Source: Cellulomonas pakistanensis
GTDB taxonomy: Bacteria; Actinomycetota; Actinomycetes; Actinomycetales; Cellulomonadaceae
Length of the DNA: 64,000 bases
Assembly: GCF_016862755.1 (NCBI RefSeq)
Contig: NZ_BONO01000007.1
Location: 1-64,000, forward strand
Direction of reading: 5' to 3'
In this document: piece by piece, positions 41,114 to 49,583 of the stretch
Position numbering within the stretch: position 1 is the first letter of the stretch
How the letters are laid out: every line of letters begins with the position of its first letter
The notes under the pieces: model-generated
Databases searched by the model: none
What the model saw: the letters and a program-made list of their open reading frames with translations, nothing else
What the model was told of the DNA's origin: nothing
Program-made: the position numbers and the translations under genes

Positions 41114-41827
41114 TCACCCCCCTGCCTCGGCGGACGCCAGCACCTCCCGCGCGTGGGCGAGGTCCGGCGCCACCGCCCCGGCCTGCTCCGCGTCGAGCGG
41201 CAGCGCCTCCGCCTCGGCCAGCGCCGCCCCGGCCTCCTCGAACCGCCCCAGCCGGACGAGCAGCTCGGCGCGGTAGGCCAGCGCCCGCACCCGCTCGTCG
41301 GCCGGCGCGTCGGGGTGCCGGGTCAGACCGGCGTCGAGGGCGACCAGCGCCTGCGCGTCGTCGCCGCGCGCGTCGCCCTGCCGCGCCGCGACCTCGACGG
41401 CCCGGGCGAGCCCCGTCGCCGCGGGTTCCTCGGCGGCCACGTCGGCCTCGCGGAAGAACCGCAGCCAGTTCCCGCCGACGTCCACGACCGTGAACCCCGT
41501 CGTCGTGCCCTGCTTGCGCCGGGGCCGCAGCAGCCGCGGGATCCCCGACGCGGGGAGCCGGCCGAGGTGCGCGCGCAGCCCGTCGGCGAACTGCCGGTAC
41601 AGCGCCTCGGCGTCGGGCACCACGACGATCACGCTCGCGTAGGACCCCTCCGGGTCGAAGCCGTCGATCCCGGCGAGGTGGACGCCCATGTCCTCGAGCT
41701 GCACGACCGCGTGCGGGTTCGGCCGCTTCTGCCGGTACGTCGGGCGGAACCCGAGGGCCTCGTAGAACGCGACGGCGGCGTCCACGTCGGGGCAGGGCAG
41801 GATCGGGTACATGCGCTCGCCGGCCAT
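41114..41827 (-). CDS. VOC-fold protein with helical (TPR-like) C-terminal extension
   Basis: 237 aa. The first 125 residues are a glyoxalase/bleomycin-resistance (VOC) domain: MYPILPCPDVDAAVAFYEALGFRPTYRQ, then the second beta-module ending VVDVGGNWLRFF. The last 100 residues are Ala/Leu-rich helices with TPR-like spacing (DAGLTRHPDAPADERVRALAYRAELLVRLGRFEEAGAALAEAEAL). Ligand unknown. It lies 42 nt downstream of ppk2 in the same direction. Confidence 0.85.
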   Translation of the reverse strand: MAGERMYPILPCPDVDAAVAFYEALGFRPTYRQKRPNPHAVVQLEDMGVHLAGIDGFDPEGSYASVIVVVPDAEALYRQFADGLRAHLGRLPASGIPRLLRPRRKQGTTTGFTVVDVGGNWLRFFREADVAAEEPAATGLARAVEVAARQGDARGDDAQALVALDAGLTRHPDAPADERVRALAYRAELLVRLGRFEEAGAALAEAEALPLDAEQAGAVAPDLAHAREVLASAEAGG

Positions 41828-41869
41828 CGAGCCAGCATCCCGGCGGCCCGTCGCCGCGACAAGGGCGTC

Positions 41870-42778
41870 CTACTCGTCCGCCGACTCGTTCTTGCTGCGG
41901 ATCACCAGCAGCGGGTCGGGCCGGCCGACGACGTCGAGGTCCTTGCCGTCGTAGTCGAACTGGTTGAGGAAGAACCGCATCGCGTTGACGCGCGCCCGCT
42001 TCTTGTCGTTGGACCGGATGATCGTCCAGCGCGCGTGCCGCTTGTCGGTGCGGCGGAACATCTCCTCCTTGGCCTGGGTGTACTCCTCCCAGCGGTCCAG
42101 CGAGGCGAGGTCCATCGGCGACAGCTTCCAGCGGCGCACGGGGTCGAGCTGCCGGATCGCGAACCGGGTGCGCTGCTCCTTGCGGGACACCGAGAACCAG
42201 AACTTCGTGACGTGGATGCCGGAGTCCACCAGCATCTTCTCGAACGCCGGGGCCTGCGCCATGAACGTCTGGTACTCGTCCTCGGTGCAGAAGCCCATCA
42301 CGCGCTCGACGCCGGCGCGGTTGTACCAGGACCGGTCGAACATGACGATCTCGCCGGCCGTCGGCAGGTGCTGCACGTAGCGCTGGAAGTACCACTGGCC
42401 GCGCTCGCGGTCGCTCGGCTTCGACAGCGCCACCACCCGGGACGTCCGCGGGTTCAGGTGCTCGGTGAACCGCTTGATCGTGCCGCCCTTGCCGGCCGCG
42501 TCGCGGCCCTCGAACAGCACGATCGCCCGCTTGTCGTTGTCCTCGAGCCAGTACTGGAACTTCAGCAGCTCGACCTGCAGCCGGTACTTCTCCAGCTCGT
42601 ACGCGTCCCGGTCCATGAGGTCGGGGTACGGGTACCCCTCCTGCCACGTGAAGACGGGGTTGCCCTGCGGGTCGATCAGGTCCGGGTCCGGCGTGTGGCC
42701 GTCGCGGACGGTGTAGCCGCTGTCGCGGAGGAACTCGATGTACTCCCGCAGGTCGCGAGGCGGGTTCACGACGGTCAT
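41870..42778 (-). CDS. ppk2: Polyphosphate kinase 2
   Basis: 302-aa PPK2, a P-loop enzyme that phosphorylates nucleoside diphosphates (or monophosphates) using polyphosphate. Walker A is FEGRDAAGKGGTIKRF, Walker B VMFDRSWYNR, and the lid region is KFWFSVSRKEQRTRF. The C-terminal WTIIRSNDKKRARVNAMRFFL is also typical. The length fits class I PPK2. The ATG at 42778 was chosen because it gives the usual ~60-residue N-terminus. Confidence 0.95.
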   Translation of the reverse strand: MTVVNPPRDLREYIEFLRDSGYTVRDGHTPDPDLIDPQGNPVFTWQEGYPYPDLMDRDAYELEKYRLQVELLKFQYWLEDNDKRAIVLFEGRDAAGKGGTIKRFTEHLNPRTSRVVALSKPSDRERGQWYFQRYVQHLPTAGEIVMFDRSWYNRAGVERVMGFCTEDEYQTFMAQAPAFEKMLVDSGIHVTKFWFSVSRKEQRTRFAIRQLDPVRRWKLSPMDLASLDRWEEYTQAKEEMFRRTDKRHARWTIIRSNDKKRARVNAMRFFLNQFDYDGKDLDVVGRPDPLLVIRSKNESADE

Positions 42779-42881
42779 GCGACCACTCTCGGGGCCGCCG
42801 GGCCGGTGCGCCAGTGCGCGATCGGTGGAACGGCGGGAGAACGCGCCCGCGAGGCCGGCGCCTCGCGCTAGCGTCCGCGGG

Positions 42882-43517
42882 GTGACCGACCGCCGCCCCC
42901 GCGTGCCGACCGCGGCCCTGGTCGTGGCCGCGGTTCCGGCGTGGCTCGCGGCCGCGTCCGGTCGGCTGGCCCTGGCGCTCGCCGAGCTCGGGGTCCTGCC
43001 GCAGGCGCTGGGGTGGCTCGTGTGGCCGCGCGGGACGTCCGTCCCCGTCCGGCTCGTGGGCGCCGTCGCCGGGCTCGTGCTCGTGGTCTGGCTGGCCGCG
43101 AGGCTCGTGCGCCGCTGGTGGGTGCGGACGCCCCTCGTGGCACTGGGCGTGCTGGCCGCGCTCACCGCGCCCATGACGCCCGACGTCGGCACGCAGGTCC
43201 TGTTCGCGTCGATGCGCCCGCAGCTCGACGCGATCGCCGAGCTCGTGCGGGACCGAGGCGTCTCGTGGTCGGGCTACGACGACGAGCTCCCGCCGCGCCT
43301 GGCCTCCGTGTCGGCCCACGGGCTCGTGGCGGCGCGGGGCGACGGCAGCGTGTTCGTGCCCCAGTGGGCCGGCATCCCCGACGACGCCGGGGGCTTCTGG
43401 TTCACGCCCGGCACGACCCCGGAGGGCCGGGACATGTGGGGCGAGATCTGCACCCAGCCGGTCCGCCTCGACGGAGACTGGTGGGCGTGCGCGATGCCGG
43501 AGCAGGCCGGGACGTGA
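42882..43517 (+). CDS. Uncharacterised membrane protein with extracellular domain
   Basis: 211 aa with helices near residues 11-35, 55-73 and 85-97, then an extracytoplasmic part (GVSWSGYDDELPPRLAS, GFWFTPGTTPEGRDMWGEIC) with two Cys. No family recognised. GTG 42882 lies 7 nt after TAGCGT (42869-42874), indicating a leaderless mRNA. It ends at a perfect terminator hairpin. Confidence 0.78.
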   Translation: MTDRRPRVPTAALVVAAVPAWLAAASGRLALALAELGVLPQALGWLVWPRGTSVPVRLVGAVAGLVLVVWLAARLVRRWWVRTPLVALGVLAALTAPMTPDVGTQVLFASMRPQLDAIAELVRDRGVSWSGYDDELPPRLASVSAHGLVAARGDGSVFVPQWAGIPDDAGGFWFTPGTTPEGRDMWGEICTQPVRLDGDWWACAMPEQAGT

Positions 43518-43551
43518 GAAGCCCCCGCCGGGTGACCCGGCGGGGGCTTCT
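43517..43551 (+). terminator. Perfect 16-bp terminator hairpin
   Basis: Arms 43517-43532 and 43536-43551 pair perfectly, with a 3-nt loop. It starts at the last base of the preceding gene's stop codon and ends in CTTCT. It lies between that gene and the oppositely oriented tRNA-Ser(CGA), so may serve both. Confidence 0.85.
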
Positions 43552-43556
43552 CAGAG

Positions 43557-43643
43557 CGGTAGCGGTGGGATTTGAACCCACGGTGGACTTTCACCCACAC
43601 ACGCTTTCGAGGCGTGCTCCTTAGGCCGCTCGGACACGCTACC
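43557..43643 (-). tRNA. tRNA-Ser(CGA)
   Basis: Class II tRNA on the minus strand. Acceptor GGTAGCG (43643-43637) pairs with CGCTACC (43564-43558); the anticodon stem-loop is CACGC-CTCGAAA-GCGTG, giving anticodon CGA; the T-loop is GGTTCAAATCC. Discriminator G; CCA not encoded. Confidence 0.96.
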
Positions 43644-43698
43644 TCGGGCCAGAACAGTACCGGATCCCGGGCGGAACTCCCGCATCGGGAGTCGTACC

Positions 43699-44604
43699 GT
43701 GGTGGACGTGACACCCCCGCGCCTCCCCGTGCCCGCTCACGACGCCGTCCGACCGAACCCGGGGAGCGTCGACGACGCGGTCCGGCTGCTCCGCGGGAGC
43801 CGCCTCACGGTGCTCACCGGGGCGGGCCTGTCGACCGACTCCGGGATCCCCGACTACCGGTCGCCCGACTCCCCGCCGCGCAACCCGATGACCTACCAGC
43901 AGTTCGTCGACGACGAGGGGTTCCGGCGGCACTACTGGGCGCGGAACCACGTGGGCTGGCGGTACGTGCACCGCACGCACCCGAACGCCGGGCACCGGGC
44001 GCTCGCGTCGATGGAGGCGCACGGCGTCGTGCTCGGGCTCATCACGCAGAACGTCGACCTGCTGCACGAGCAGGCCGGGTCGCGCCGGGTCATCGACCTG
44101 CACGGCCGGTACGACCGGGTCATCTGCCTGCGGTGCCACCGGACCGTCACCCGCGCCGCGCTCGCCGAGCGGCTGGAGGCCGCCAACCCCGGCTTCGCGG
44201 AGTCGGTCGGCGCGGTGGGCGACGTCGAGATCGCCCCCGACGCCGACGCGGTGATCGAGCAGACCTCGCACTTCCGGGTCGTCGACTGCTGGCTGCCGGA
44301 CCCCGACGGCGGCGACGGCCCGTGCGGCGGGATGCTCAAGCCGGACATCGTCTACTTCGGCGAGACGGTGCCCGCGCCGCGGGTCGCCGAGGCGTACGCG
44401 CTGGTGGACGAGGCGGACGCGCTGCTGGTCGCGGGGTCGTCGCTGACCGTGCAGTCGGGGCTGCGGTTCGTGCGGCACGCCGCCGAGGCGGGCAAGGCGG
44501 TCGTCATCCTCAACCGGGGGGCGACCCGCGGGGACCCGCTGGCGACGCTGACCCTGGACGCCGGGACCTCGGAGACGCTGGCGGAGCTGGCCGACCGGCT
44601 CTGA
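43699..44604 (+). CDS. Sir2-family NAD-dependent protein deacylase
   Basis: 301-aa sirtuin. The NAD-binding GAGLSTDSGIPDYRS (about 40-54), TQNVDLLHEQAGSRRVIDLHG with the catalytic His at its end, and VAGSSLTVQSGLRFV are intact. Zinc ligands are Cys143 and Cys146 (CLRC) and Cys197 with Cys209; the second pair is separated by 11 residues instead of the usual two. The middle is longer than in CobB. The GTG at 43708 is an alternative start, 7 nt after TACCGT (43695-43700). It uses NAD to remove acyl groups from lysines. Confidence 0.93.
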   Translation: MVDVTPPRLPVPAHDAVRPNPGSVDDAVRLLRGSRLTVLTGAGLSTDSGIPDYRSPDSPPRNPMTYQQFVDDEGFRRHYWARNHVGWRYVHRTHPNAGHRALASMEAHGVVLGLITQNVDLLHEQAGSRRVIDLHGRYDRVICLRCHRTVTRAALAERLEAANPGFAESVGAVGDVEIAPDADAVIEQTSHFRVVDCWLPDPDGGDGPCGGMLKPDIVYFGETVPAPRVAEAYALVDEADALLVAGSSLTVQSGLRFVRHAAEAGKAVVILNRGATRGDPLATLTLDAGTSETLAELADRL

Positions 44605-44733
44605 CCTGGCGGGTCGCCCGACCGCCCGGCCGGACCCGGGAGCCCCTGCCGCACCAGAGGCGGGCGGGGACGGTTCGTGCCACGCTCCGCTCGTAACCGC
44701 CCGTGCAGCCAGGCGCGGGCACCCGCCGGAGCC

Positions 44734-44788
44734 TTGCGGCGGCCCGACCCGGGACCTATAGTCGCGAGCATGTGGCATCGTTGCCACA
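44734..44788 (+). promoter_or_regulatory. Promoter with downstream LacI-type operator (site A)
   Basis: -35 TTGCGG (44734-44739), 17-nt spacer, -10 TATAGT (44757-44762). The palindrome TGTGGCATCGTTGCCACA covers 44771-44788, immediately after the expected start point. Its core TGGCATCGTTGCCA matches four other sites at 50.7, 50.8, 53.9 and 61.6 kb. It should control the permease pair that starts at 44849. Confidence 0.8.
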
Positions 44789-44848
44789 TCGCCGACGGCA
44801 CGGCTGGGGCAGGCCACCACCGGCGTCCACGGTCGTCTGGAGGCCTCG

Positions 44849-45823
44849 ATGACGCAGCTGAGAGCCGACGCCGCTCCGGCCGTCGCACGCTCGACCCGCG
44901 CCGCACGCAAGCGCCGTACCAAGGTGCCCTACAACCGGCGCGAGGCGCTGGCGGGCTACCTGTTCATCTCGCCCTGGATCGTCGGGTTCCTGATCTTCAC
45001 GGCCGGCGCGATGATCTACAGCCTCGTGATCTCGTTCAGCCGGTACAACCTGGCGACGAACACGGCGCGCCCCGCGGGGCTCGACAACTACGCCCAGCTG
45101 TTCTCCGACCCGCGCGTCGCGACCTCGCTGGGGAACACGCTGTTCTACGCGGTGCTCGCGGTGCCGCTCGAGATCCTGGTGGCGCTCGGCCTCGCGTCGC
45201 TGCTCAACCAGGCCGGGCGCGGCGCGGGGTTCTTCCGCACCGTGTACTACCTGCCCAAGATGACACCCGCGGTCGCCACGGCGGCGGTGTTCTTCCTGCT
45301 GCTGAACGGCAACACCGGCGCGATCAACCAGTTCCTGCGGATCTTCGGGATCGAGGGGCCGCAGTGGCTGGTCGACCCGGCGTGGATCAAGCCGTCGATC
45401 GTCCTGATGACGCTGTGGGGCGTCTCCGGGACGATGGTGATCTTCCTGGCGGCGCTCAAGAACGTGCCCCGCGAGCTCTACGAGGTCGCCGAGCTCGACG
45501 GCGCGGGCGTCTGGCAGCGGTTCCGGAACATCACGCTGCCGATGATCTCGAGCGCGATCTTCTTCAACGTGATCGTGCTGTCGATCGCCGCGTTCCAGGT
45601 CTTCGACCAGGCGTACCTGCTGTTCTGGCGCGACCAGTCGAACGCCTCACCGGAGGCGTCGCTCTTCTACGCGATCTACCTCTTCCAGCAGGCGTTCCGG
45701 CAGTTCAACTTCGGGTTCGCCGCCGCGATGGCCTGGCTCCTCTTCGTGATCATCATGATCATCACGGCCATCCAGATGAAGTTCGGCAACCGGTTCGTCT
45801 ACTACGAGGGAGGCAAGGACTGA
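44849..45823 (+). CDS. Carbohydrate ABC transporter permease, first of pair
   Basis: 324-aa MalF-type permease. A basic N-terminus (TRAARKRRTKVPYNRREALAGYLF) precedes the first helix, SPWIVGFLIFTAGAMIYSLVISF. The EAA loop is ELYEVAELDGAGVWQRFRNITLPMI. The pattern fits CUT1 permeases of oligosaccharide importers. GGAGGCCTCG precedes the ATG. Its TGA shares a base with the ATG of the second permease. No binding-protein gene is nearby, which is unusual. Confidence 0.93.
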   Translation: MTQLRADAAPAVARSTRAARKRRTKVPYNRREALAGYLFISPWIVGFLIFTAGAMIYSLVISFSRYNLATNTARPAGLDNYAQLFSDPRVATSLGNTLFYAVLAVPLEILVALGLASLLNQAGRGAGFFRTVYYLPKMTPAVATAAVFFLLLNGNTGAINQFLRIFGIEGPQWLVDPAWIKPSIVLMTLWGVSGTMVIFLAALKNVPRELYEVAELDGAGVWQRFRNITLPMISSAIFFNVIVLSIAAFQVFDQAYLLFWRDQSNASPEASLFYAIYLFQQAFRQFNFGFAAAMAWLLFVIIMIITAIQMKFGNRFVYYEGGKD

Positions 45824-46797
45824 TGGCCAGCACCGGCACCGCCGGCACGCCCGTCCGCCAGGTCCCGGGCCTTCCCGAGGACGCGGCCGGCCAGGGCGAC
45901 CGCCCGATCGACCCGAACCGGCCACCTCTGGACGAGCGGCGCCCCGGCGGACGCACCGGCCGGCGCGTCCGCCGCGCGGTCGTGATCGCTCTCCTCGTCG
46001 TGATGTCGTTCGTCTTCCTGTACCCGTTCGCCTGGCTGCTCGCCGCGAGCCTCAAGGGCCGGGGCCAGGTGTTCGACAACTCCCTGTGGCCGAGCGAGTT
46101 CCACTGGGACAACTACGTCCGCGTGTTCGACGAGCTGCCGCTCGGGAACTGGATGATCAACAGCGTCGGCATCGCGGTGCTCGCGGCGGTCACCGTCGCG
46201 GTGTCGTCGTCGCTCGTCGCCTGGGGGTTCGCGCACTTCCGGTTCCCGCTGCGCGGCCCGCTGTTCGGCCTGGTCCTCGCCACCATGATGCTGCCGGGCG
46301 CCGTCACGATGATCCCGATCTACCTCATCTGGAAGGAGCTCGGGTTCCTCGGCACCTGGGTCCCGCTGTTCGGCGCGAACCTGTTCGGGTCCGCGTTCTA
46401 CATCTTCCTGCAGCGGCAGTTCTACCTGGGTCTGCCGCGGGAGCTGTTCGAGGCCGCCCGGATCGACGGCGCGAGCCAGTGGAAGACGTACTGGCGGATC
46501 GCGTTCCCGCTGTCCCTGCCGTCGTTCATCATCGTGCTGCTCTTCGAGTTCCAGGCCTCCTGGAACAACCTGCAGGCCGCGCTGATCTACCTGAACGCCG
46601 GAAGCCCGGAGGATTTCACGGCGCCGCTCGGCATCGCGTACGCGATGACCCGGTACTCGCCGACCGCCGGCGGGCAGGGCGACTACCAGTACGTGATGGT
46701 CGCGTCGCTGCTCGTGACGCTGCCGATGCTCGCGCTGTTCGCGTTCGGGCAGCGGTACTTCATCGAGGGCGTGGCCACCCAGGGCCGCAAGGGCTGA
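45823..46797 (+). CDS. Carbohydrate ABC transporter permease, second of pair
   Basis: 324-aa MalG-type permease with a 50-residue Pro/Arg-rich cytosolic start and six helices. The EAA loop is LFEAARIDGASQWKTYWRIAFPLSL, and the end is FGQRYFIEGVATQGRKG. It overlaps the first permease (TGATG) and is followed by a strong hairpin that closes the operon. Confidence 0.93.
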   Translation: MASTGTAGTPVRQVPGLPEDAAGQGDRPIDPNRPPLDERRPGGRTGRRVRRAVVIALLVVMSFVFLYPFAWLLAASLKGRGQVFDNSLWPSEFHWDNYVRVFDELPLGNWMINSVGIAVLAAVTVAVSSSLVAWGFAHFRFPLRGPLFGLVLATMMLPGAVTMIPIYLIWKELGFLGTWVPLFGANLFGSAFYIFLQRQFYLGLPRELFEAARIDGASQWKTYWRIAFPLSLPSFIIVLLFEFQASWNNLQAALIYLNAGSPEDFTAPLGIAYAMTRYSPTAGGQGDYQYVMVASLLVTLPMLALFAFGQRYFIEGVATQGRKG

Positions 46798-46806
46798 CCG
46801 CCCCCG

Positions 46807-46849
46807 CGCCGGAGGGCCGGACCGCGCGACGCGGTCCGGCCCTCCGGCG
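46807..46849. terminator. 19-bp perfect hairpin between convergent operons
   Basis: Arms 46807-46825 and 46831-46849 pair perfectly, with a 5-nt loop. It lies 10 nt after the permease stop and 18 nt from the stop of the convergent hydrolase gene, so it can work in both directions. Confidence 0.8.
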
Positions 46850-46866
46850 TCCCCGCGCGGAACGCG

Positions 46867-48888
46867 TCAGACCGGGTCGGCGAGCAGCGCCGCGGGGCGC
46901 GCCAGCGCCTGCTCGCAGCCCAGCAGCAGGGCCCCCACCGTCCAGGCGTGGCTCAGCGTCAGCAGCATGCCCTTCGGCTGGAAGCACGCGGTCTGGTAGT
47001 ACCGCTCCGAGGCCATCCCCCGGTACGCGTTGAAGTCGCCGTCGAACCGCGCGACCAGCTGCCGGAAGCAGGCGAGCGTCTCCGCGGCGCGTTCGGCGTA
47101 GTACGGGTCGCCGGTCGCGGCCGACAGCTCCGCGAGCTCCTGGGTGCACACCAGCCCGTAGGCGTGCAGGTGCTGGTTCGACGGCGAGGCGTTGTCGGCG
47201 CCGCGGGTCGCGAACGCGTAGGTGTCCAGCAGGGTGCCCGCCGGGAAGGCCGTGTTGTACGCGTACCGGAAGGTCAGCATCCAGTCGGCGGCGCGCCGCG
47301 CCAGGTCGAGCCACCGGGGTTCGCCCGTGCGGCGGTGCAGCGCGACGTAGGACATGACGGCGACGTACCCGTCCTCGGAGGTGGGCGCCAGGTCGACGTC
47401 CTCCGGGGCACCGTGGATGAACTCGCGGTCGACGAACTGCGCGTAGTGCTCCCCTGCCCGCACTGCAGCCGCGAGGTACGCGCCGTCGGCGCCGTCCGGC
47501 CCGTCCCAGCGCTCCGACTCGGCGAGCGCCGCGACCCAGGTGAGGCCGGCGGCGCCGTCCCAGGACAGCACCTCGCCGGTCTCCGCGTGGTGCGCGGAGC
47601 CGAGGTTCCCGTCCGGCCGCTGGCGCCTCACCACCGCGTCGAGGTTCGACCGCAGCGCGGCCTCCCACCCGGGGTGCGCCGCGCGGACGTCCTCGCCGAG
47701 CTCGAGCGCGCGAGCCAGGAACAGCGACGCCTCGGCGAGGGTGCGCGAGTGCAGCAGGCCGGCGGTCGGCGACCAGCTCTGCTGCCAGCCGTGCTCGGCG
47801 TACCAGACGCCCCAGAACGTCCCCGACGGCGACAGGTTGTCGCAGATCAGGTCGACCACGCGCGCGGCGTCGGCCCCCGCGGCGGTCTTGCCGCGGCGGC
47901 GCGCGTGCGCGAGCAGCGCGTAGGCCCACGGGATGCCGCTGACCCAGCCGACGTGCATCGCCTGGCGGTCGACGGACAGGCCGTCCCGCCCCGAGACCTC
48001 GCGGTCGAACCCCACGGTCTCGAGCAGCACGCCGGGCTCGGCGTAGTGCCAGCGGTGCAGCCCCTCGGCGGCGAGGTTCGCCGCCTCCTCGACGTCGACC
48101 CACGGGCGCAGCGGCGAACCGCTGCGGACCCGCTCGTGCTCCTCGCGCAGGATCGGCGCGTACGCGTGCCGGTCGGGGCCCATCGCGTACACGGCGAACC
48201 GCAGCGTGACCCGCTCGCCAGGCGCCCAGCGGTAGGTGCTCGTCTCGGCCGGGACCGGGGTGGCGGACCCGGCGTACGACACCGGCCCCTCGCGGAACGG
48301 GAAGGTCAGGTGCACGCTGCCGACGCCCGTGGCGGCGTGGTGGGCCAGCCCCAGGCCGGTCATGCCGACCGGCGTGGTCTCGGGCGCGACGAGCGCGACG
48401 CCGCCCGGCCCGGCCCACGCCAGCACGGCCGGCGTCGCCGCACGGTCCGCGCGGAACTCCCAGCGGTCGCTCACCATGCGGGCGGGGTCGTCGGCTCCGG
48501 GCTCGAACCGCGGGAACAGGCGATCGCACGCGGCGGGCCGGTTCTCGCCGTAGAAGGCGCCCGGCACGAGCCACCACGGCGCCTCCGGTGCGGCCGGCAG
48601 GAACGCCCGCACCCGGATGCAGGCGTCCGTCGGGACGTCCCCGCGGTGCTCGACGTCCAGGCGCACGTCGACGCGCCCGGTGGTCGTCGGCGGCGCCCAG
48701 GTCGCCACGGTGCGGAACGGCCCCGCGTCGCCCGTGACCGCGCGCGGTCCCGCGGGCGCCGGCGTCGCGGCCGTCACGCCTCCGTCGGGCCGCACCACCT
48801 CGATGACGTGCGGCACGGAGCCCACCACGGGCCCGTCGCCGTCCGGCCACTGCGAACCCGTCGGTCGCAGCAGGACGCCCTCGTCCAC
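46867..48888 (-). CDS. Putative six-hairpin glycoside hydrolase-like protein, family unknown
   Basis: 673 aa without a signal peptide, so cytosolic. Residues about 1-260 look like beta-sandwich (VRLDVEHRGDVPTDACIRVRAF, GSVHLTFPFREGPVSYAG). The rest is alpha-helical with repeated features of an (alpha/alpha)6 barrel: WYAEHGWQQSWSPTAGLLHSRTLAEASLFLARALE, DAVVRRQRPDGNLGSAHHAETGEVLSWDGAAGLTW, and FRYAYNTAFPAGTLLDTYAF. I cannot place it in a known GH family. It ends the ROK-SIS-hydrolase operon controlled by two TGGGATCG-type operators, which supports a role in glycan breakdown. GTG 48888 has GGAGG 8 nt upstream; the GTG at 48903 is an alternative. Confidence 0.75.
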   Translation of the reverse strand: MDEGVLLRPTGSQWPDGDGPVVGSVPHVIEVVRPDGGVTAATPAPAGPRAVTGDAGPFRTVATWAPPTTTGRVDVRLDVEHRGDVPTDACIRVRAFLPAAPEAPWWLVPGAFYGENRPAACDRLFPRFEPGADDPARMVSDRWEFRADRAATPAVLAWAGPGGVALVAPETTPVGMTGLGLAHHAATGVGSVHLTFPFREGPVSYAGSATPVPAETSTYRWAPGERVTLRFAVYAMGPDRHAYAPILREEHERVRSGSPLRPWVDVEEAANLAAEGLHRWHYAEPGVLLETVGFDREVSGRDGLSVDRQAMHVGWVSGIPWAYALLAHARRRGKTAAGADAARVVDLICDNLSPSGTFWGVWYAEHGWQQSWSPTAGLLHSRTLAEASLFLARALELGEDVRAAHPGWEAALRSNLDAVVRRQRPDGNLGSAHHAETGEVLSWDGAAGLTWVAALAESERWDGPDGADGAYLAAAVRAGEHYAQFVDREFIHGAPEDVDLAPTSEDGYVAVMSYVALHRRTGEPRWLDLARRAADWMLTFRYAYNTAFPAGTLLDTYAFATRGADNASPSNQHLHAYGLVCTQELAELSAATGDPYYAERAAETLACFRQLVARFDGDFNAYRGMASERYYQTACFQPKGMLLTLSHAWTVGALLLGCEQALARPAALLADPV

Positions 48889-48938
48889 CGTTCCGTCCTC
48901 CACCGTCGTCGGTCCCGGGCCCGGCTCGCGGGCCGCGG

Positions 48939-49583
48939 TCAGGGCGCGGGCGGCTCGTCGGCCGCCCACGCATCCACCATCTCGCTGATCACGTGCAGCA
49001 CCAGCGTGTGCATCTCCTGGATGCGCGGCGTCGCCTCGGACGGCACCAGCACCAGGTGGTCGGCGTGCTCGCGCGCGGGCCCGCCGTCGCCGCCCGCGAG
49101 CAGCAGCGTCGTGGCGCGGTTGACGCGGGCGGCTTCGAGCGCGCGCACCACGTTCGGCGACCTGCCGCTGGTGGTGAACGCGACGACGAGGTCGCCCGGC
49201 CGGGCGAGCGCCTGCACCTGGCGCGCGAACACGTCGTCGTAGGCGTAGTCGTTCGCGATGCACGTCATCGACGTGGGGTCCGTGCTGAGCGTGACGGCGG
49301 GCAGCGGGCGGCGGTCGCGCTTGTAGTGTCCGACGAGCTCGCCGGTCAGGTGCTGCGCGTCCGCGGCGCTGCCGCCGTTGCCGAGCGTGTACAGCGTGCC
49401 GCCGCGCGCGAAGGTGTCGCGCACCAGCTCCCCCGCTGAGCGGATCCGGTCGGCCAGGCCGACCATCGCGCCGGCGACGTCGGCGTGGGCGTGGAGGTGG
49501 GCGTGCAGCCAGTCGGTGGGCGGCGCCGCGAGGTCCGACGCCGGCGGCGCGGGGGCGAGCAGGGGTGCGGTGGGATCAGACAC
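48939..49583 (-). CDS. SIS-domain sugar isomerase, GmhA type
   Basis: 214 aa. The phosphosugar-binding features are GTLYTLGNGGSAADAQHLTGELVG (about 61-84), FTTSGRSPNVVRALEAAR and SEATPRIQEMHTLVLHVISEMVD, all close to GmhA, which makes heptose 7-phosphate from sedoheptulose 7-phosphate. A 30-residue Pro/Ala N-terminus is extra. In an operon with a ROK kinase and hydrolase, it may isomerise a catabolic sugar phosphate. It overlaps the ROK gene by 8 nt. Confidence 0.85.
   Translation of the reverse strand: MSDPTAPLLAPAPPASDLAAPPTDWLHAHLHAHADVAGAMVGLADRIRSAGELVRDTFARGGTLYTLGNGGSAADAQHLTGELVGHYKRDRRPLPAVTLSTDPTSMTCIANDYAYDDVFARQVQALARPGDLVVAFTTSGRSPNVVRALEAARVNRATTLLLAGGDGGPAREHADHLVLVPSEATPRIQEMHTLVLHVISEMVDAWAADEPPAP

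Noticed and set aside
44770..44830. ATG 7 nt after TATAGT reading MWHRCHIADG, a possible leaderless peptide
   Set aside because: The codons are the operator palindrome itself and the frame runs into the permease genes out of context; the start point there is better explained by the regulated mRNA.
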